Shown here in pieces: positions 40,047-51,801 of a stretch of 64,000 nt of DNA. The DNA comes from Loripinus fragilis. Its lineage: Eukaryota > Mollusca > Bivalvia > Lucinida > Lucinidae. The position numbers and the translations under genes were made by a program. The notes beneath the pieces were generated by a model that was given only the letters and a program-made list of their open reading frames with translations, was not told the DNA's origin and did not search any database. The stretch spans positions 7,750,751 to 7,814,750 of the forward strand of contig OZ026514.1 of assembly GCA_964019695.1 (NCBI GenBank), given 5' to 3'. Each line of letters starts with the position of its first letter. Position 1 is the stretch's first letter.

Positions 40047-40602
40047 GGCCATTTCACATATATACTGAAACCGAACTGAAAAATTAGAATGCCTTAACAC
40101 CTATGAGTGCTTTCACATATATGCCTAAACCGAACCCAACGCCGAACCGAAAACATGCACGAATTGGATTTTATTTTTGTCTGTTTCGGTGGCCGAATTT
40201 CAGCAAATACGACAGGTAATTTTAATTAAATCTGCACATACACAGCCACGTGGGTTGTGTATAACTTAGTTATCATGAAATCATTGATGGATTGTCCAGC
40301 AAGACAATTGTGCTATTAATTTACAAGCACGATACTACAGACTACATACTTTTGTGGGGCAAGACCCATAGCGACTATAGAGATCACGAACTTAAGGCAG
40401 TGACATGGAACAATTTGTATTGAAAATGTATTTCTGCTATCTGTGAGGGAAATTAGTCCAAATTATACAGGCATTTTTTAAGATTTCGTCCACTGATTGG
40501 GTTCATATGTGAAAGGTCTGCCAAAAACGAAACAATGCAATTCGGTTGCAATTACGGTTACGGTTCGGTCCAGATTCGGTGTATATATGAAACTGCCCTA
40601 AG
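40047..40602. mobile_element. TIR element, ttcacatatatac ends
   Basis: ggccatttcacatatatact at left is inverted as ggtgtatatatgaaactgcc at right. Both ends carry repeated accgaac / gttcggt motifs inside. No coding sense. Confidence 0.65.
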
Positions 40603-41120
40603 GGTACATTCCCTGATTCAAAAATCTTGTGCTGGCAATAAAAGGTCTATATGACACTTTTATTTTGGGACATACAATATTTTTTAACCCTTTTTTATGC
40701 TGGAAATCCCTAAATGGGTACTTTTGCAAACAATGAAGACACAGATGAAATGCCAAAGAATATGGCTTTTCATCATTGTCTACACTGTTTGTTAATGTAA
40801 GAACAATCTTCAGGGACAAAAATATATCAGCGCGGTGCCATTCATTCTTATCTGGTATGAGATGTACAACATTACTTAATCCATGCACATAACAATGCAT
40901 AATTGATCTGTGCCTCTTGACTGTGGTACATTTTCTTCCTTTTTATCATCATCTTATTCATTCATAAACATAATCATAGGTTAAGATAGGCAAAATTTTT
41001 GAGCGTAAAATTGTAAATATTTTCTTAGCCATCAAAGTTTGTGCCTTTGTTGTTCACATTCATATTTTCTCTCTATACAAGGTCGAAATGTTCATAACAG
41101 ACATTTCTACCATACAGCTA
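40603..41120. other. No clear feature
   Basis: AT-rich sequence. A short palindromic remnant is seen near 40725-40800 (tttgcaaacaatgaagacac / gtctacactgtttg). Confidence 0.4.
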
Positions 41121-41124
41121 CAGT

Positions 41125-41815
41125 GACTGGTATCAGGAACACACCATACAGTTTCCCTGTCTGGTATCTTGGCTTTACCTTAGGTTTACCTAATAGTTCC
41201 ATTGACTGTCTGGTATCTTGGCTTTACCTAATAGATTCATTGACTGGTATCTTAGGTTTACCTAATAGTTCCATTGACTGTCTGGTATCTTGGCTTTACC
41301 TAATAGATTCATTGACTGGTATCTTAGGTTTACCTAATAGTTCCATTGACTGTCTGGTATCTTGGGTTTACCAAATAGATTCATTGACTGGTATCTTGGG
41401 TTTACCTAATAGTTTCATCGACTGTCTGGTATCTTGGGTTTACCAAATAGTTTTATTGATAGTTTGGTATCTCGAGTTTGCCATACAGTTTCATTGACTG
41501 TCTGGTATCTTGGATTTACGAAATAGTTTTATTGAATGTTTGGTATCTCAAGTTTGCCATACAGTTTCATTGACTGTCTGGTATCTTGGATTAACGAAAT
41601 AGTTTTATTGAATGTTTGGTATCTCAAGTTTTCCATACAGTTTCATTGACTATATCTCAGATTTACCATAGTGTTTCATTGTTTGGTTTCTTATGTTTAC
41701 CATACAGTTACATTGGCTGGTTGGTATCATAGATTTACAATACAACTTCATTGTTAGGTATATCATCTTTACCAAACAGTTTCATTGTTTGGTATCTCAG
41801 GATTACCACACAGGG
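41125..41815. repeat. Minisatellite, about 38 bp unit in 76 bp pairs
   Basis: Repeats of attgactgtctggtatcttg and gtttacctaatagttNcatt. The left half is nearly identical, the right half diverged. The open frame across it is made only of repeat. Confidence 0.88.
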
Positions 41816-41988
41816 AGGGTTTGGTTAGCATGTCCAAGGTAATTGTGTTGACTAAACTACAAACAATCATCTCTCACATGGTCATATCTTTTCTTTATCC
41901 AGGTACAATCTTCATTACCTCAGGTATCAGGAACAGCCTTATGTCCAAATATTGTATGTTTATTATTTTTCATATAAGTTTATCATGT

Positions 41989-42007
41989 GGGGGGGGGGGG
42001 GGGGGGG
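41989..42007. repeat. G homopolymer of 19
   Basis: An uninterrupted G-run. It may form a quadruplex, and its length may be unreliable in the assembly. C-runs occur at 46990-47003 and 61014-61026. Confidence 0.9.
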
Positions 42008-42419
42008 TTGACATTTTTTGGTGCAGATCCCATCGACATTGATATGACTCTTTCTAACCAAGTTTGCATGGATAGATAATTGGTGCATGATGTAGACTTG
42101 GTTAGGTTTTGATGAACTTGCCCTAATTTTCAAGGTCATTAAGCTTAATAATAATTGATCTTAATTCTGCATGGTCAAATTTAAACCAAATTGAGCTTGT
42201 GTGCAAGATTTATGATGGGAGGAAATTTTCTTTGAAAACAATACTATAATTTAAGAAGTATTTTTTTTATGCCTTCGGTATTGAAGATTGAGGGCATATT
42301 ATTTTTAGCCTTTGTGTGTGTGTGGAAAAAATCATAAAAGTTGGTCAATTGTATTCTGTTACGTGGGCATATTGTTTCATAAAAACATCTTGGTTTTCTC
42401 CATCTTAACCTTTTTTAAG

Positions 42420-43005
42420 CTCACCTGTCACATAGTGACAAAATGAGCTTTTGTGATTGTTCTTCGTCTGTCGTTGTCCGTTAACAATTGACTTAAATAA
42501 CATCTCATAAACCCCTTGTCCAATTTTGAAATAATTTCACTCAAATGATCCTTGGTGGCCCTCTGCCAAAATTGTTCAAATGGTTCAGATCCATTGCATA
42601 TCTAGGTCACATATCTAGGCTAAAGATAGATTTTTGAGATGAAAACTTTTAAAAATCTTCTTGTCTGAAACCACAAGGCGTAGAGCCTTGATATCTAGTA
42701 TGTATCTAGTGGACCTTTAACAAGTTTGTTCAAATTATGCCCCTGGGGCCGACAAGTGGCCCTTTCTGGGGTTCATATGTTTTACACAGGTTTATATAGG
42801 GCAAACATGAAAAAATCTTTTGTCTGAAACCACAGGGACTAGAGCATTAACATGTGGTATGTAGCATCACTTAGTAGACCCCTACCAAGTCTGTTCAAAT
42901 TATACCCTTGGGGCTAAAAATGGCCCAGCCCCGGGGTCACATGTTTTACTTAGGCTTATATAAGGGAAATCATATCATCATATATCATAATCGGATTTTT
43001 GATTA
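42420..43005. repeat. Array A copy, left of the reverse transcriptase
   Basis: A ttNagctcacctgtcacatag head, then units with caagtttgttcaaattatgc and gcccctggggcc as at 1-695. Continues after the RT element at about 44755. Confidence 0.8.
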
Positions 43006-43009
43006 ATGT

Positions 43010-44755
43010 GCAGGTGCAGGGGCATCATCTACATCAGTGGGCCGCTTTCCAGGTAACTGGCTAGCTGCACACATAGCAGATCTCACACCTGATCTCCAGG
43101 TGCTCCTTTCTTGAGGGTCAACTGTGATGAGCTTCCACTCACCGCAGTCTCTCTCTGTCAGTTTCTTCGAGGTAAGCTTTGGCCTCCTTGCCCCCTCCTG
43201 CCAACAATCTGTATATCACACGCTGTTCTGATTGCACCACTAGAAGGCTCCACATGCCCAAACCAGCGAAGCCCTCTCTCTCAAAAAGAGGTCGAGGTCC
43301 TCAAGCTTAAGCTTTGCCAGTAATTCCCTTGACCTTACCGTGGCCACGTCCTCTGGCTTGATACTGCAGATCTGTCTGATCATGGCCCTATCATTGCTCT
43401 GCAAGCGCTGCAGGTTCGTCTTGGTCAGTGGCCAAGTTTCACTGGCATGGAGCATGGCACTCCGCACGCAAGAGCTGTACACATGGCCACGTGTCTTGTA
43501 AGAGAGGTGGCGGGATGTGAGAACTGGTAGTAGCTCCCTGAACTTCTTCCAGGCTGTTTTCACACAAATAGTGACCGCTAATTCACAGCCTCCACCAGCA
43601 GAAAGCATGTCACCGAGGTAGCAGAAGGAAGCTATCACCTGCAGCTTATCAGGTCCGACCTGGACATCATTCTGTGGCCTGCCGTCAATAGGGCAGGCAT
43701 TTCCCATACACCGTGCACACCTATAATCAGGATTTGGTGTCAGTCGTTGTAGCCCACTGCATTTCTTATGCACCCAAAGTTTGCAGCCATTGCAGTAGAT
43801 GCTGTTGTTGCCTACTCCTGTACGACAGACTGCGCATGGGTATTCGCCTGAACTCTGCAAGAGGTCCAGGCTTGTACCACAGATCATGACCTTTGTCTTT
43901 CCTGCATTTACCCTCAATTCCTTCTTCTCCATGGCTTCTTTCCATATCAAGAGCCTCCTGACACATTCCTCTAGAGAGTCAGCAATGATGACAAGATCAT
44001 CAGCATATAGGTCCTCCCAGGGAACACCAGCCCGAAACTCACGTGACAAGGCCTCAAGCACAATGATGAAGAGCAAGGGACTGAGTACAGATCCCTGGTG
44101 GACTCCGACCTTCACCTCAAACTCTTTGTTGAAACCCTCGCCAACACGAACCCGGCTTTGCACATTAGCGTACATTCCCTGGACTAGCCGCACAATCCAT
44201 TCCTCAACACCTAGCTTTCTCAGGGCCCACCAGATAACCTTCCAAGGAACACGATCAAATGCCTTCTCTAGGTCCATGAAGGCCATATAAAGCCTCTTGT
44301 TCACTGCTAGCTGTCGGACCACAAAGATTGCATCCGTAGTGCCTCTTCCTGGGACAAAGCCAAACTGGGAGTCGTCAATAGACACCACCTGTCTTATGAG
44401 ACCATCGACAATCCTCTCAAGGACCTTCATGGCCTGCTCAGTCAGCTTGAGGCCTTGATAGTTGCCTCTGTCCAAAGCATCACCCTTGCCCTTGAAAAGG
44501 CAGACAATGAAACTTTGCTCCCAGTCAGTTGGGACCTTGCCATTAGGGATAATCGCAGTAGCAAGACAGCGGATATTGGTGGCACTTGTATCACCTGCTG
44601 CCTTGATCATCTCCACCACTATGCCTGAAGGACCTGCAGCTTTGCCTGAACCTGCAGCTTTGCCTGACTTCATCTTTGAGATGGCCTTCTTCACCATGTC
44701 TATAGTGATTGTGATAGGCAGTCCTTCTAATGGCGGTTCGTTGGACAGATGATAA
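43010..44755 (-). pseudogene. Non-LTR retrotransposon reverse transcriptase with embedded PHD-like finger, 5'-truncated
   Basis: The minus-strand open frame (43240-44778) has reverse-transcriptase blocks in order: FMDLEKAFDRVPW, GVHQGSVLSPLLF and the catalytic YADDLVII. After the palm comes CAVC..CNGC..HKKC..CARC (about 43698-43845), a C4HC3 PHD-type pattern, followed by the RT thumb-like FCYLGDMLSAGGG and a C-terminal region. Its N-terminal endonuclease is missing and the fusion GKAAGSGKAAG is a small in-frame repeat. Below 43240 coding continues with frame breaks (CDIQIVGRRG) to about 43010. It is inserted in array A. Whether still active: no, because it is truncated. Confidence 0.85.
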
Positions 44756-45475
44756 AATCTTCTTGTCTGAAACCACAAGGCCTAGAGCCCTGATATTTGG
44801 TATGTAGTATCACCTGGTGGACCACTACCAAGTTTGTTCAGATTATGCCCCTGGGGCAAAAAATGTGCCTTACCCGGGGTCACCTGTTTTACATAGGTTT
44901 ATATAGGGATAACATGATAAAATCTTCTTGTCTGAAACCACAAGGACTAAAGCCTTGATATTTTATATGTTGCATCACCTAGTGGACCACTACCAAGTTT
45001 TTTCAAATTATGCCACTTGGACCAAATATGGGCCCACCCCGGGGGTCACATAAGTTTAAATAAAATAAACTGTTTCAGAATATGGTCATTTTGCATATCA
45101 AATTAAAGGGAATGAAGCATACAGTTACATGCTAGCAAATGTTTTGCTCTTACATACATCCTTGACCCCTGGGGGATCAAAAGGTCACTTTTTCTTTTCT
45201 TTTCTGTAAGTAGTCATGTTGCATGTCCAATGTCCAATTAAATGAGAATGAAGCAGAGAACACAATGCAAGCAAATATTCTGCCCTTTTATACACCTATG
45301 GCCCCCAGATGGGGTCAAAAGATCGAAACATTTTTTTTCTGAAGTAGGTCATGTTGCATATCAAATTAAAGGGAAAGACTTGTAGAACATTATGCAAGTT
45401 TGACCTTTTGCTTACCCTTGACATTTTGGGCTGGGTAAAAGGGTCAGACATTGAAATTGTGCAGATAAGTTTATT
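44755..45475. repeat. Array A copy, right of the reverse transcriptase
   Basis: gataaaatcttcttgtctga resumes the interrupted unit. Two further units and three diverged segments follow, with gtcatgttgcatNtcaaatt. Confidence 0.8.
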
Positions 45476-46340
45476 TTGATTGAACTTAGTGAATTGGTAG
45501 TCTTTGATTATGGTCTGAGTGATACCCAAGATGGACTTAGGTATTTGAGAAATGGGATTTATATTTTATGGTTAGCATCCAGGTGTTTGAGAAATGGGAT
45601 TTATATTTTATGGTTAGCATCCTCTCCTTGTGACAAGAACTCAGGTGAGCAATTCAGGGCCCATGGACCCTCTTGTTTGACAAATGGGTTCTTACATCTT
45701 GTTTGCTACAATATAGTTTTGATGAAGTCTATAATATATTTAGAGGGTCACCAGTTTTATGTGCTTTTCTGCCCCTTGAGATTTTTTTTGTTCTTGCAAA
45801 TATGAAGACCCTGATGAAAGGGTCCCTGTGTAATGATCAGCCATTTAATGGTATTTATCAGTTACCTCTCATATTTACTAGAGTGTTGCATGTTGCCTGA
45901 TAAACCTTGTCTATCTCACAGCATGTGCCTTTATCAGGTCATGATGACGTTGCATTTTTTGAATGGCATTGCCAATGATGCTGAATCGACACAAAAATCG
46001 ATCATAACATCATATTCGCTAGTTTGAAGAGTGAATCAACTTGGTTAGCTGATAAATGGAATACCAGGTTCGCGTCTTTTGATATCAAGTTTACCAGGCT
46101 CCGCCTCGAGAAATATCACACTGAACTATTTTCGTTTCATTTTATGAAAACCTTAACTTGTGTTTATTTGTAAATAATTATAGCTACATGTAATGTATGT
46201 ATTGTTATAATGTTTTGAAAGAAACAAAACAAAAAACACAAATAAAAGTCGATCATCATAGGGCATACTGGGTGTGTCTCAGGGGAGATAATTCAGTGAC
46301 ACTGATATAAATAGAATCTTACATACTTTTTCATTTTTAC
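45476..46340. other. Short 48 bp tandem duplication; otherwise no clear feature
   Basis: ggtNtttgagaaatgggatt.. ttagcatcc is repeated twice at 45540-45632. The rest shows no gene signal. Confidence 0.5.
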
Positions 46341-46344
46341 ATGT

Positions 46345-47529
46345 ATATAGAGGATCTTACGTGAGTGCTAATGTATTATTGAATTTATTAAAGGAGTTGA
46401 GGAAAAGGAAAAGAGATAAAATGTGAGGCTTCCCAAGCATTTTATTGCTTTTTATCGCTTTTTCAGTAATTTTTTAGTTCGTAAAAAAAACAAGTGAAAG
46501 TTTCTGTCTATCATATGACAGGATTCATAGGGTTTTGTTGCATTTTAACTCTTACCATACTAAAGCCGGTTATATCCTTATAAACTGTGTATATCCAGAC
46601 CAATTGACTGCAAAGAAGCCAGCTGATCAGTATCCACAGTTTTTTGCTCTGATTGTATCTCATGTCTTATTTTGGTCAGAAATGGGGTGGTATTACATGA
46701 ATAGCGATGTTCTATTATTAATTGAAGTAACGACAACAGAAACAGCGTTGCCATATGATACAATTGTTATTTATTTATAATAGGCTCAATATATGTATGT
46801 TGTTTTGTTATAATGTTTTGTTTTAATCATAATTGTATATAAATCAGGAGAATTTAATCTGTACAGGGGGAAATCAACCTTAGGCCAGAAATTTGTTATT
46901 AGTTGATATACAAACCTCCTACTGTAATTTTCTGGAAAGTAGAAAAAAAGTCATGACCGCTCAGCTGGTCATTTTCAGAGCTTTTTTTGCCCCCCCCCCC
47001 CCCACCCCATCCTAAATCTGATTTTTTTTCCGCCGTAAATCAACTAGTAAAAAATTCAGGCCTTAATCTATATATATATGGACCAGGAGTTTGGTAGCTA
47101 TCACATCTGGGTGCAGCTGAGTCTCAGACAAGCCTGCACATCCATACAGGTTCATCGTTGATATTGTAATAAGCATAACCCTTTATGCACTAATGGATTG
47201 TTGCTTCCGGATTGATACAATAAACTTGGAATGGTCCATTGTATATTTTGAGGGGTCACAGGTTACAATATCCATATAAAATTGTAGTTATTTTCTCTGA
47301 AGATCATTTTTGTCTAGCAAACAGTGTAGAACCTGATGAAATGGGTCTTCACTGTCTGCAGTTGAAAGTACATGTACAAATAAATTATGCATTTATTCCT
47401 CTTTTAACTGAATGAAATCCGTTCAATAGTCATCATGTAAAAAATTCAAGACTGTCCAAGACATAGTCCATTGCCAAGAATTCGTTTTTGTTATTGTTGC
47501 TTTTTTTTAGAGAAATTATACAATAAAAC
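46345..47529. repeat. tatagaggatc repeat, then unassigned AT-rich DNA
   Basis: 46345-46560 matches 20085-20300 and 26347. 46800-47529 is unassigned, with a C14 run at 46990. Confidence 0.5.
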
Positions 47530-48172
47530 AATTGTTGACTATTGAGGCATTGGACATTATAAAGTTGATGCATTCTTTTGAGGTAAAACATCAGGATTCA
47601 CCTCGGTGAACATCATGTTCGAGGGTTGACTAAATCCTGATGTTAACCGAAAAAGAATACACCAATTGTTTTGTTATATGACACTCTCTCTTTTCCTAAT
47701 TATATTTAAAGCATTTTCATATTTATTAATTTACTAAAGTCAGATATTGCTAGTGCACTGAATACAAGATTATTTTAACAATTATTTCTCAAATTTCTGA
47801 AACTCTTATGAGATATGCAAATGAACTGCATTTTTTAAATTACTGTTCTTATAAAATGAACAAATTCTGAATTCAAAACATTTGACCTGTGAAATCAGTC
47901 AGTGTTTCAATATCTATTTTTAGCTGTCAGGCAGCAGTAAAAAAAATCATGTTAACCTGTCTTGGGCTAAATTTAGTTCAATCTATTTTAAACTGTCAAC
48001 TCTGAAAAGTCCTAATGTCTACCTATCCTGGGCTAAATTGAGCTCATCACTGTTGGACATCAAGATCTGTCACAGCCAGTGAAAGCTAATTTCCCCCAAT
48101 CAGAGTAGGTCTTTTATAGGAGTAATATAACAAGATGTAATGTTCAATGCCTCAATAGTCAATAATTGTATA
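47530..48172. mobile_element. TIR element, caattgttgactattgaggc ends
   Basis: caattgttgactattgaggc at left is inverted at right as gcctcaatagtcaataattg. The interior shares over 400 bp with 36885-37385. No transposase. Confidence 0.75.
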
Positions 48173-48475
48173 ATGTTAACCATTTTCACTTTATTCATTC
48201 ACAACAACTGTTGCCTGCCCTGTCATCTGCTTATTCACTTTGGTAGCCATATTGCAAATATGCAGGTTTTGCATACAAATTGCATACAAATTGCATCAGA
48301 CATTAAAACATCATGTTTAAAACAGGCTAAATCGTATATGAGACAATAAATCTATATCATTTTGTGTTAATTTACAGGTGAATAGCATTTTTATTATGAT
48401 GTTTTAATTCTCTTGGGTCAAAATGATGTTGATTTGCTTTCAAACTATTTTAAACATGCTCTCATAATCGCCATG

Positions 48476-48770
48476 AGCGGATCCAGAAAGTTTTGTCAGA
48501 AGGGGACAGACTTTGACGTTTTTTTTAGTTGATGAGGAGAAAAAGGATCCAAATACCACCATAGGCGAGCCAACATGGGCCCGCCAGCGAAGCGCCATTT
48601 AAGTGGCATTTAGCTGGCGTGCCAATGATGGCCCAACATTGAATGCTGGCTTGGTAGCCTTGTCATTTTTAGGGGATCCCAATCAGTATTGCTAGGAAAC
48701 CCTATATGTTTGTGAATTTTCAGGGGCGGGTCTGGAACCCCTGTCCCCCCTCTGGATCTGCCCATGAATG
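48476..48770. mobile_element. Foldback element, agcggatccaga ends
   Basis: gagcggatccagaaag at left, ctctggatctgcccatg at right; an internal gccagcgaagcgcc / ggcatttagctggc hairpin. Related to 60973-61190. Confidence 0.5.
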
Positions 48771-48927
48771 CTGATATAAAACAAAGGAGAAAACACATAC
48801 TCTGTTATTTTTTTAGTCCAATTTTAAACATTTTTGCAGCATTAAACATTTTAGAGGGATATAACATACACTAAGGAACATGGGGTTTTCATAATCATCA
48901 TCAGCAGCGATTATAACATTCAGGCCC

Positions 48928-49165
48928 CAAGGTTATATACCTTTTTCCATGCTCAACTCAGCTGAGCACAAAATTTATCCTGCTCATAAATGTTAAAATT
49001 CCCACAGTTGTTGGCATTTTAACATTTATTAGCATGATAAATACAACATCTGAGATACTTAAAGCAAGAAACTTCTTCATTTGGCGGCATTTTAGTTTAT
49101 GAGCAGTTGAAATTTCATGCTCAGTTTAGGTGAGCACAAATTTTTTTTATAACTTTGAGGCCTGC
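48928..49165. mobile_element. Foldback MITE, sister of 5830-6106
   Basis: caaggttatatacctttttc and ataactttgaggcc ends, with gctcaactcagctgagcac and catgataaatacaacatctg. Confidence 0.65.
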
Positions 49166-49262
49166 TGAAGGAGCATCATTCACATTTGTGGGCTACCCTC
49201 TAGGTAACTGGCTAGCTGCAGGCATAGTAGATCACACACGTGATCTCCAGGTGTTCCTTTCT
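49165..49262 (-). pseudogene. Fragment of the RT element 3' end
   Basis: Matches 43020-43115: ggtaactggctagctgcaNN and gtgatctccaggtgNtcctt. Only about 100 bp remains, on the minus strand. Confidence 0.7.
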
Positions 49263-49659
49263 TGGTAGTTGACAGCATTACACACCGCAGCTTTTTCATA
49301 AACTTCAAAATCAAACAAATGATAAGGTTTAAGTCTTTGCATGCTGGGAAATTTTGCATGTTTTATTTTTGTTGTCTGCTGAATTTTTTCAAAATTACTA
49401 ATTAAAAAATCAGGAATACATATACCATCAGTGTAGGCCTGATCTGGCTGTTTGCAAAGGATATCAGCAGATGACACGGCTGATAAATTTTATCTGACAA
49501 ATTTATGATACTATTACCCTGTTTAGACTAGAATTTTAATCTGAATCAAATTAACTTTATACACAAGCGAATCTAATTCAAATTACAAACAACAGTACTT
49601 GAGAATAAACTAATCCATCAGAGTATTATGGATCAAATCCAAATTTACTTTTACTTTGA

Positions 49660-49861
49660 GGGAGCGCAGTGGCTCAGTGGTAGAGTGCTTGACTCGAGAC
49701 CGAAGTTTAGCGGGTTCAAGCCTCACCGGCGTCACTACGTTGTGGTCCTTGAGCAAGACACATTTATCCTAGCTTAGTACTGGTTAAACCCAGGAAGAAC
49801 CGTCCCGCATAACTGAAAGATTGTTGAGTGGACGTAAAGAATCAAATCAAACAAAACAAAA
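49660..49861 (+). mobile_element. tRNA-derived SINE with 13 bp target duplication
   Basis: gggagcgcagtggctcagtg head, B box gggttcaagcctc, tail aatcaaatcaaacaaaacaa. Flanked by acttttactttga at 49647-49659 and 49862-49874. Confidence 0.92.
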
Positions 49862-49904
49862 ACTTTTACTTTGACAAACAGAAGCGAAATTGCAGTTGTA
49901 TAAT

Positions 49905-50130
49905 TTGGGCCGCGACGCAAGAAAACCTGTCTTGTGGGTTTCAGACAAAGTGAGATTCAAATCAGAGTCACGCTAGAAAATTGAAATTTAGCTTGTAGCA
50001 AGTTTAGATATGATACTTTCCAATAAGCGAACACCAAAGGCGCTGATCAGACTGAGCGGATGCGCAGGCTGGTCTGCTCCTTTGTTGTTCGCAAACCCGG
50101 GAGACAGGTTTTCTCGCATCAAGGCCGATT
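49905..50130. repeat. Palindromic MITE, GCGACGCAAGAAAACC type
   Basis: cgcaagaaaacctgtct at left, agacaggttttctcgca at right; internal aaggcgctgatcagactgag. A relative is at 51300-51500. Confidence 0.65.
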
Positions 50131-50660
50131 TATTAAAGTGACTTTTTGTTTATTTAGCAAGGTTTTTTCAACTTTATGTACTTCAAGAGCAGCCCTTCTT
50201 CTGTACTATTGACAGCACGCTTTCCTGCGAATCCATATCTTACACGGTGCTAACCACAAAAATTTTGCAAGTAGTTCAAATAATGATTATAGCCTAGGCT
50301 AGTAAAAAAATAAATTTTATGTTAAAAATAGATATTGGATTTTCCTGTTGTTTTTATTTATATGTTGACCCGGTAATAATAGTTGTTATAGTACACTTTG
50401 GTAATATTTGTTGTTATATTTTTGTACGTTATCAACTTTTACGATGATTATTGTCTGCTCGCATGTGTTTTAACCCATGTCCTGCTGAACCAGAATTTAT
50501 CTTTTTTTGAAAACTGTTGATCCAGGTCAGCTGGGTTCTGACAAAGCCACCTTTCCTGATCAGGATTCTAATTGAAAATACATGCTTACATCTGGAATGC
50601 TTCAGATTAACAAGATAAAATTGGGGAGGAGTGTAGCACATAAAAATATTCAGCATGACA

Positions 50661-51801
50661 AGGGTTAAAAAAAGAAAAGGAAGACAACCATGCCCGGCTT
50701 CCCTTTTATATTCAATTTGGAACTTCTTTTTATATTTAATTAAAAATGAAATGCACATTTATTTTTCTTATTAATATTAAGCACGGCTGAAAATTCAGCA
50801 GCATATACTTTTTTACCACAATTTAAAACCCCCAAACAACATTCATTTTGATACATGTGCCGCGACATGAGATTTCCAACAATGTGGTATGTGCGACCAG
50901 CAAAGGCTCAGACCAGCCTGCGCATATGCACATTCTGATCAGAGCCATTGCTAGTTGCTTGAGTAATCTGTGTTTGTTAAGCTACTGATCAAACATCATT
51001 TGGAGTTTCTAAGCTTAAAAGGAGGTTGCATAGGCATGTCTGAGTCTGTTCATGTCAAAATGCCACATTGTTGGAAATCATGTCACAGCTAACAAACTGT
51101 ATTCAACCCAATAAGTGTGCTGTGTGCATAAGTTTTTCAAAATTCTAAACCTCTATTAGAAAACTGTTTTCATCCAAATGATGGTTGATCACAACTTTGT
51201 TTTGGTCATTTGCTCATCATTTCATAACAATTTCTAACTTATTTGCATATTTAATGCACAGTGCATTATTTCTAGGTGCATAATGTTATTACACTCCCAG
51301 ACTCAACGTCACAAGAAAACTTGTCTTTGGGGTTTCTGACTTTAGTAAAATTTCAACTAGCCTACTAAGGTACAGAAACTAGCTGGAATAGTGAAATTTT
51401 GTCTGTAGCAAGTTACAGAGAGTGAATAACAAAGGCGCTGATCAGACTGTGTGGCTGCACCTTTGTTGTTCTTATACAAAAAACAAAGTCAAGTTTTCTA
51501 TCCTGAGATCAGTTTCTTAATATGTGCTTCTGAGGATAACTACTGTGCTTCCAAGATTTCAGTGGACCTCATGTTTCTTTTTTAAAATGTCTTTAATAAA
51601 TGTATATTTTAAAACAAGGGTTAAAAAAGAATAACCATGACCGGCTTTCCTTTTACATTCAATTTGGAACTTCTTTTTATAATTAATTGAAAATGAAATG
51701 AACATTTATTTTTCATATTAATATTAAGCATCGTTGATAACTCAGCAGCATATACATTTTTACCACAATTTAAAACCCCCAAACAACATTCATTTTGATA
51801 C
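50661..51801. repeat. Pair of direct repeats, about 190 bp, 950 bp apart
   Basis: 50661-50854 and 51619-51801 share attcaatttggaacttcttt and aatttaaaacccccaaacaa. Divergence is low apart from small indels. A MITE follows the first copy. Confidence 0.8.
50858..51090. mobile_element. GAGCCGCGAC MITE
   Basis: gccgcgacatgagatttcca at left, tggaaatcatgtcacagct at right. Inserted at the edge of the first direct repeat. Confidence 0.75.

Noticed and set aside
41039..41497. 152-codon + strand open frame
   Set aside because: It consists of the 38/76 bp minisatellite, whose unit pair happens to lack stops. No domain and no splice context.
43799..44752. 163- and 96-codon + strand frames
   Set aside because: Antisense shadows of the reverse transcriptase.
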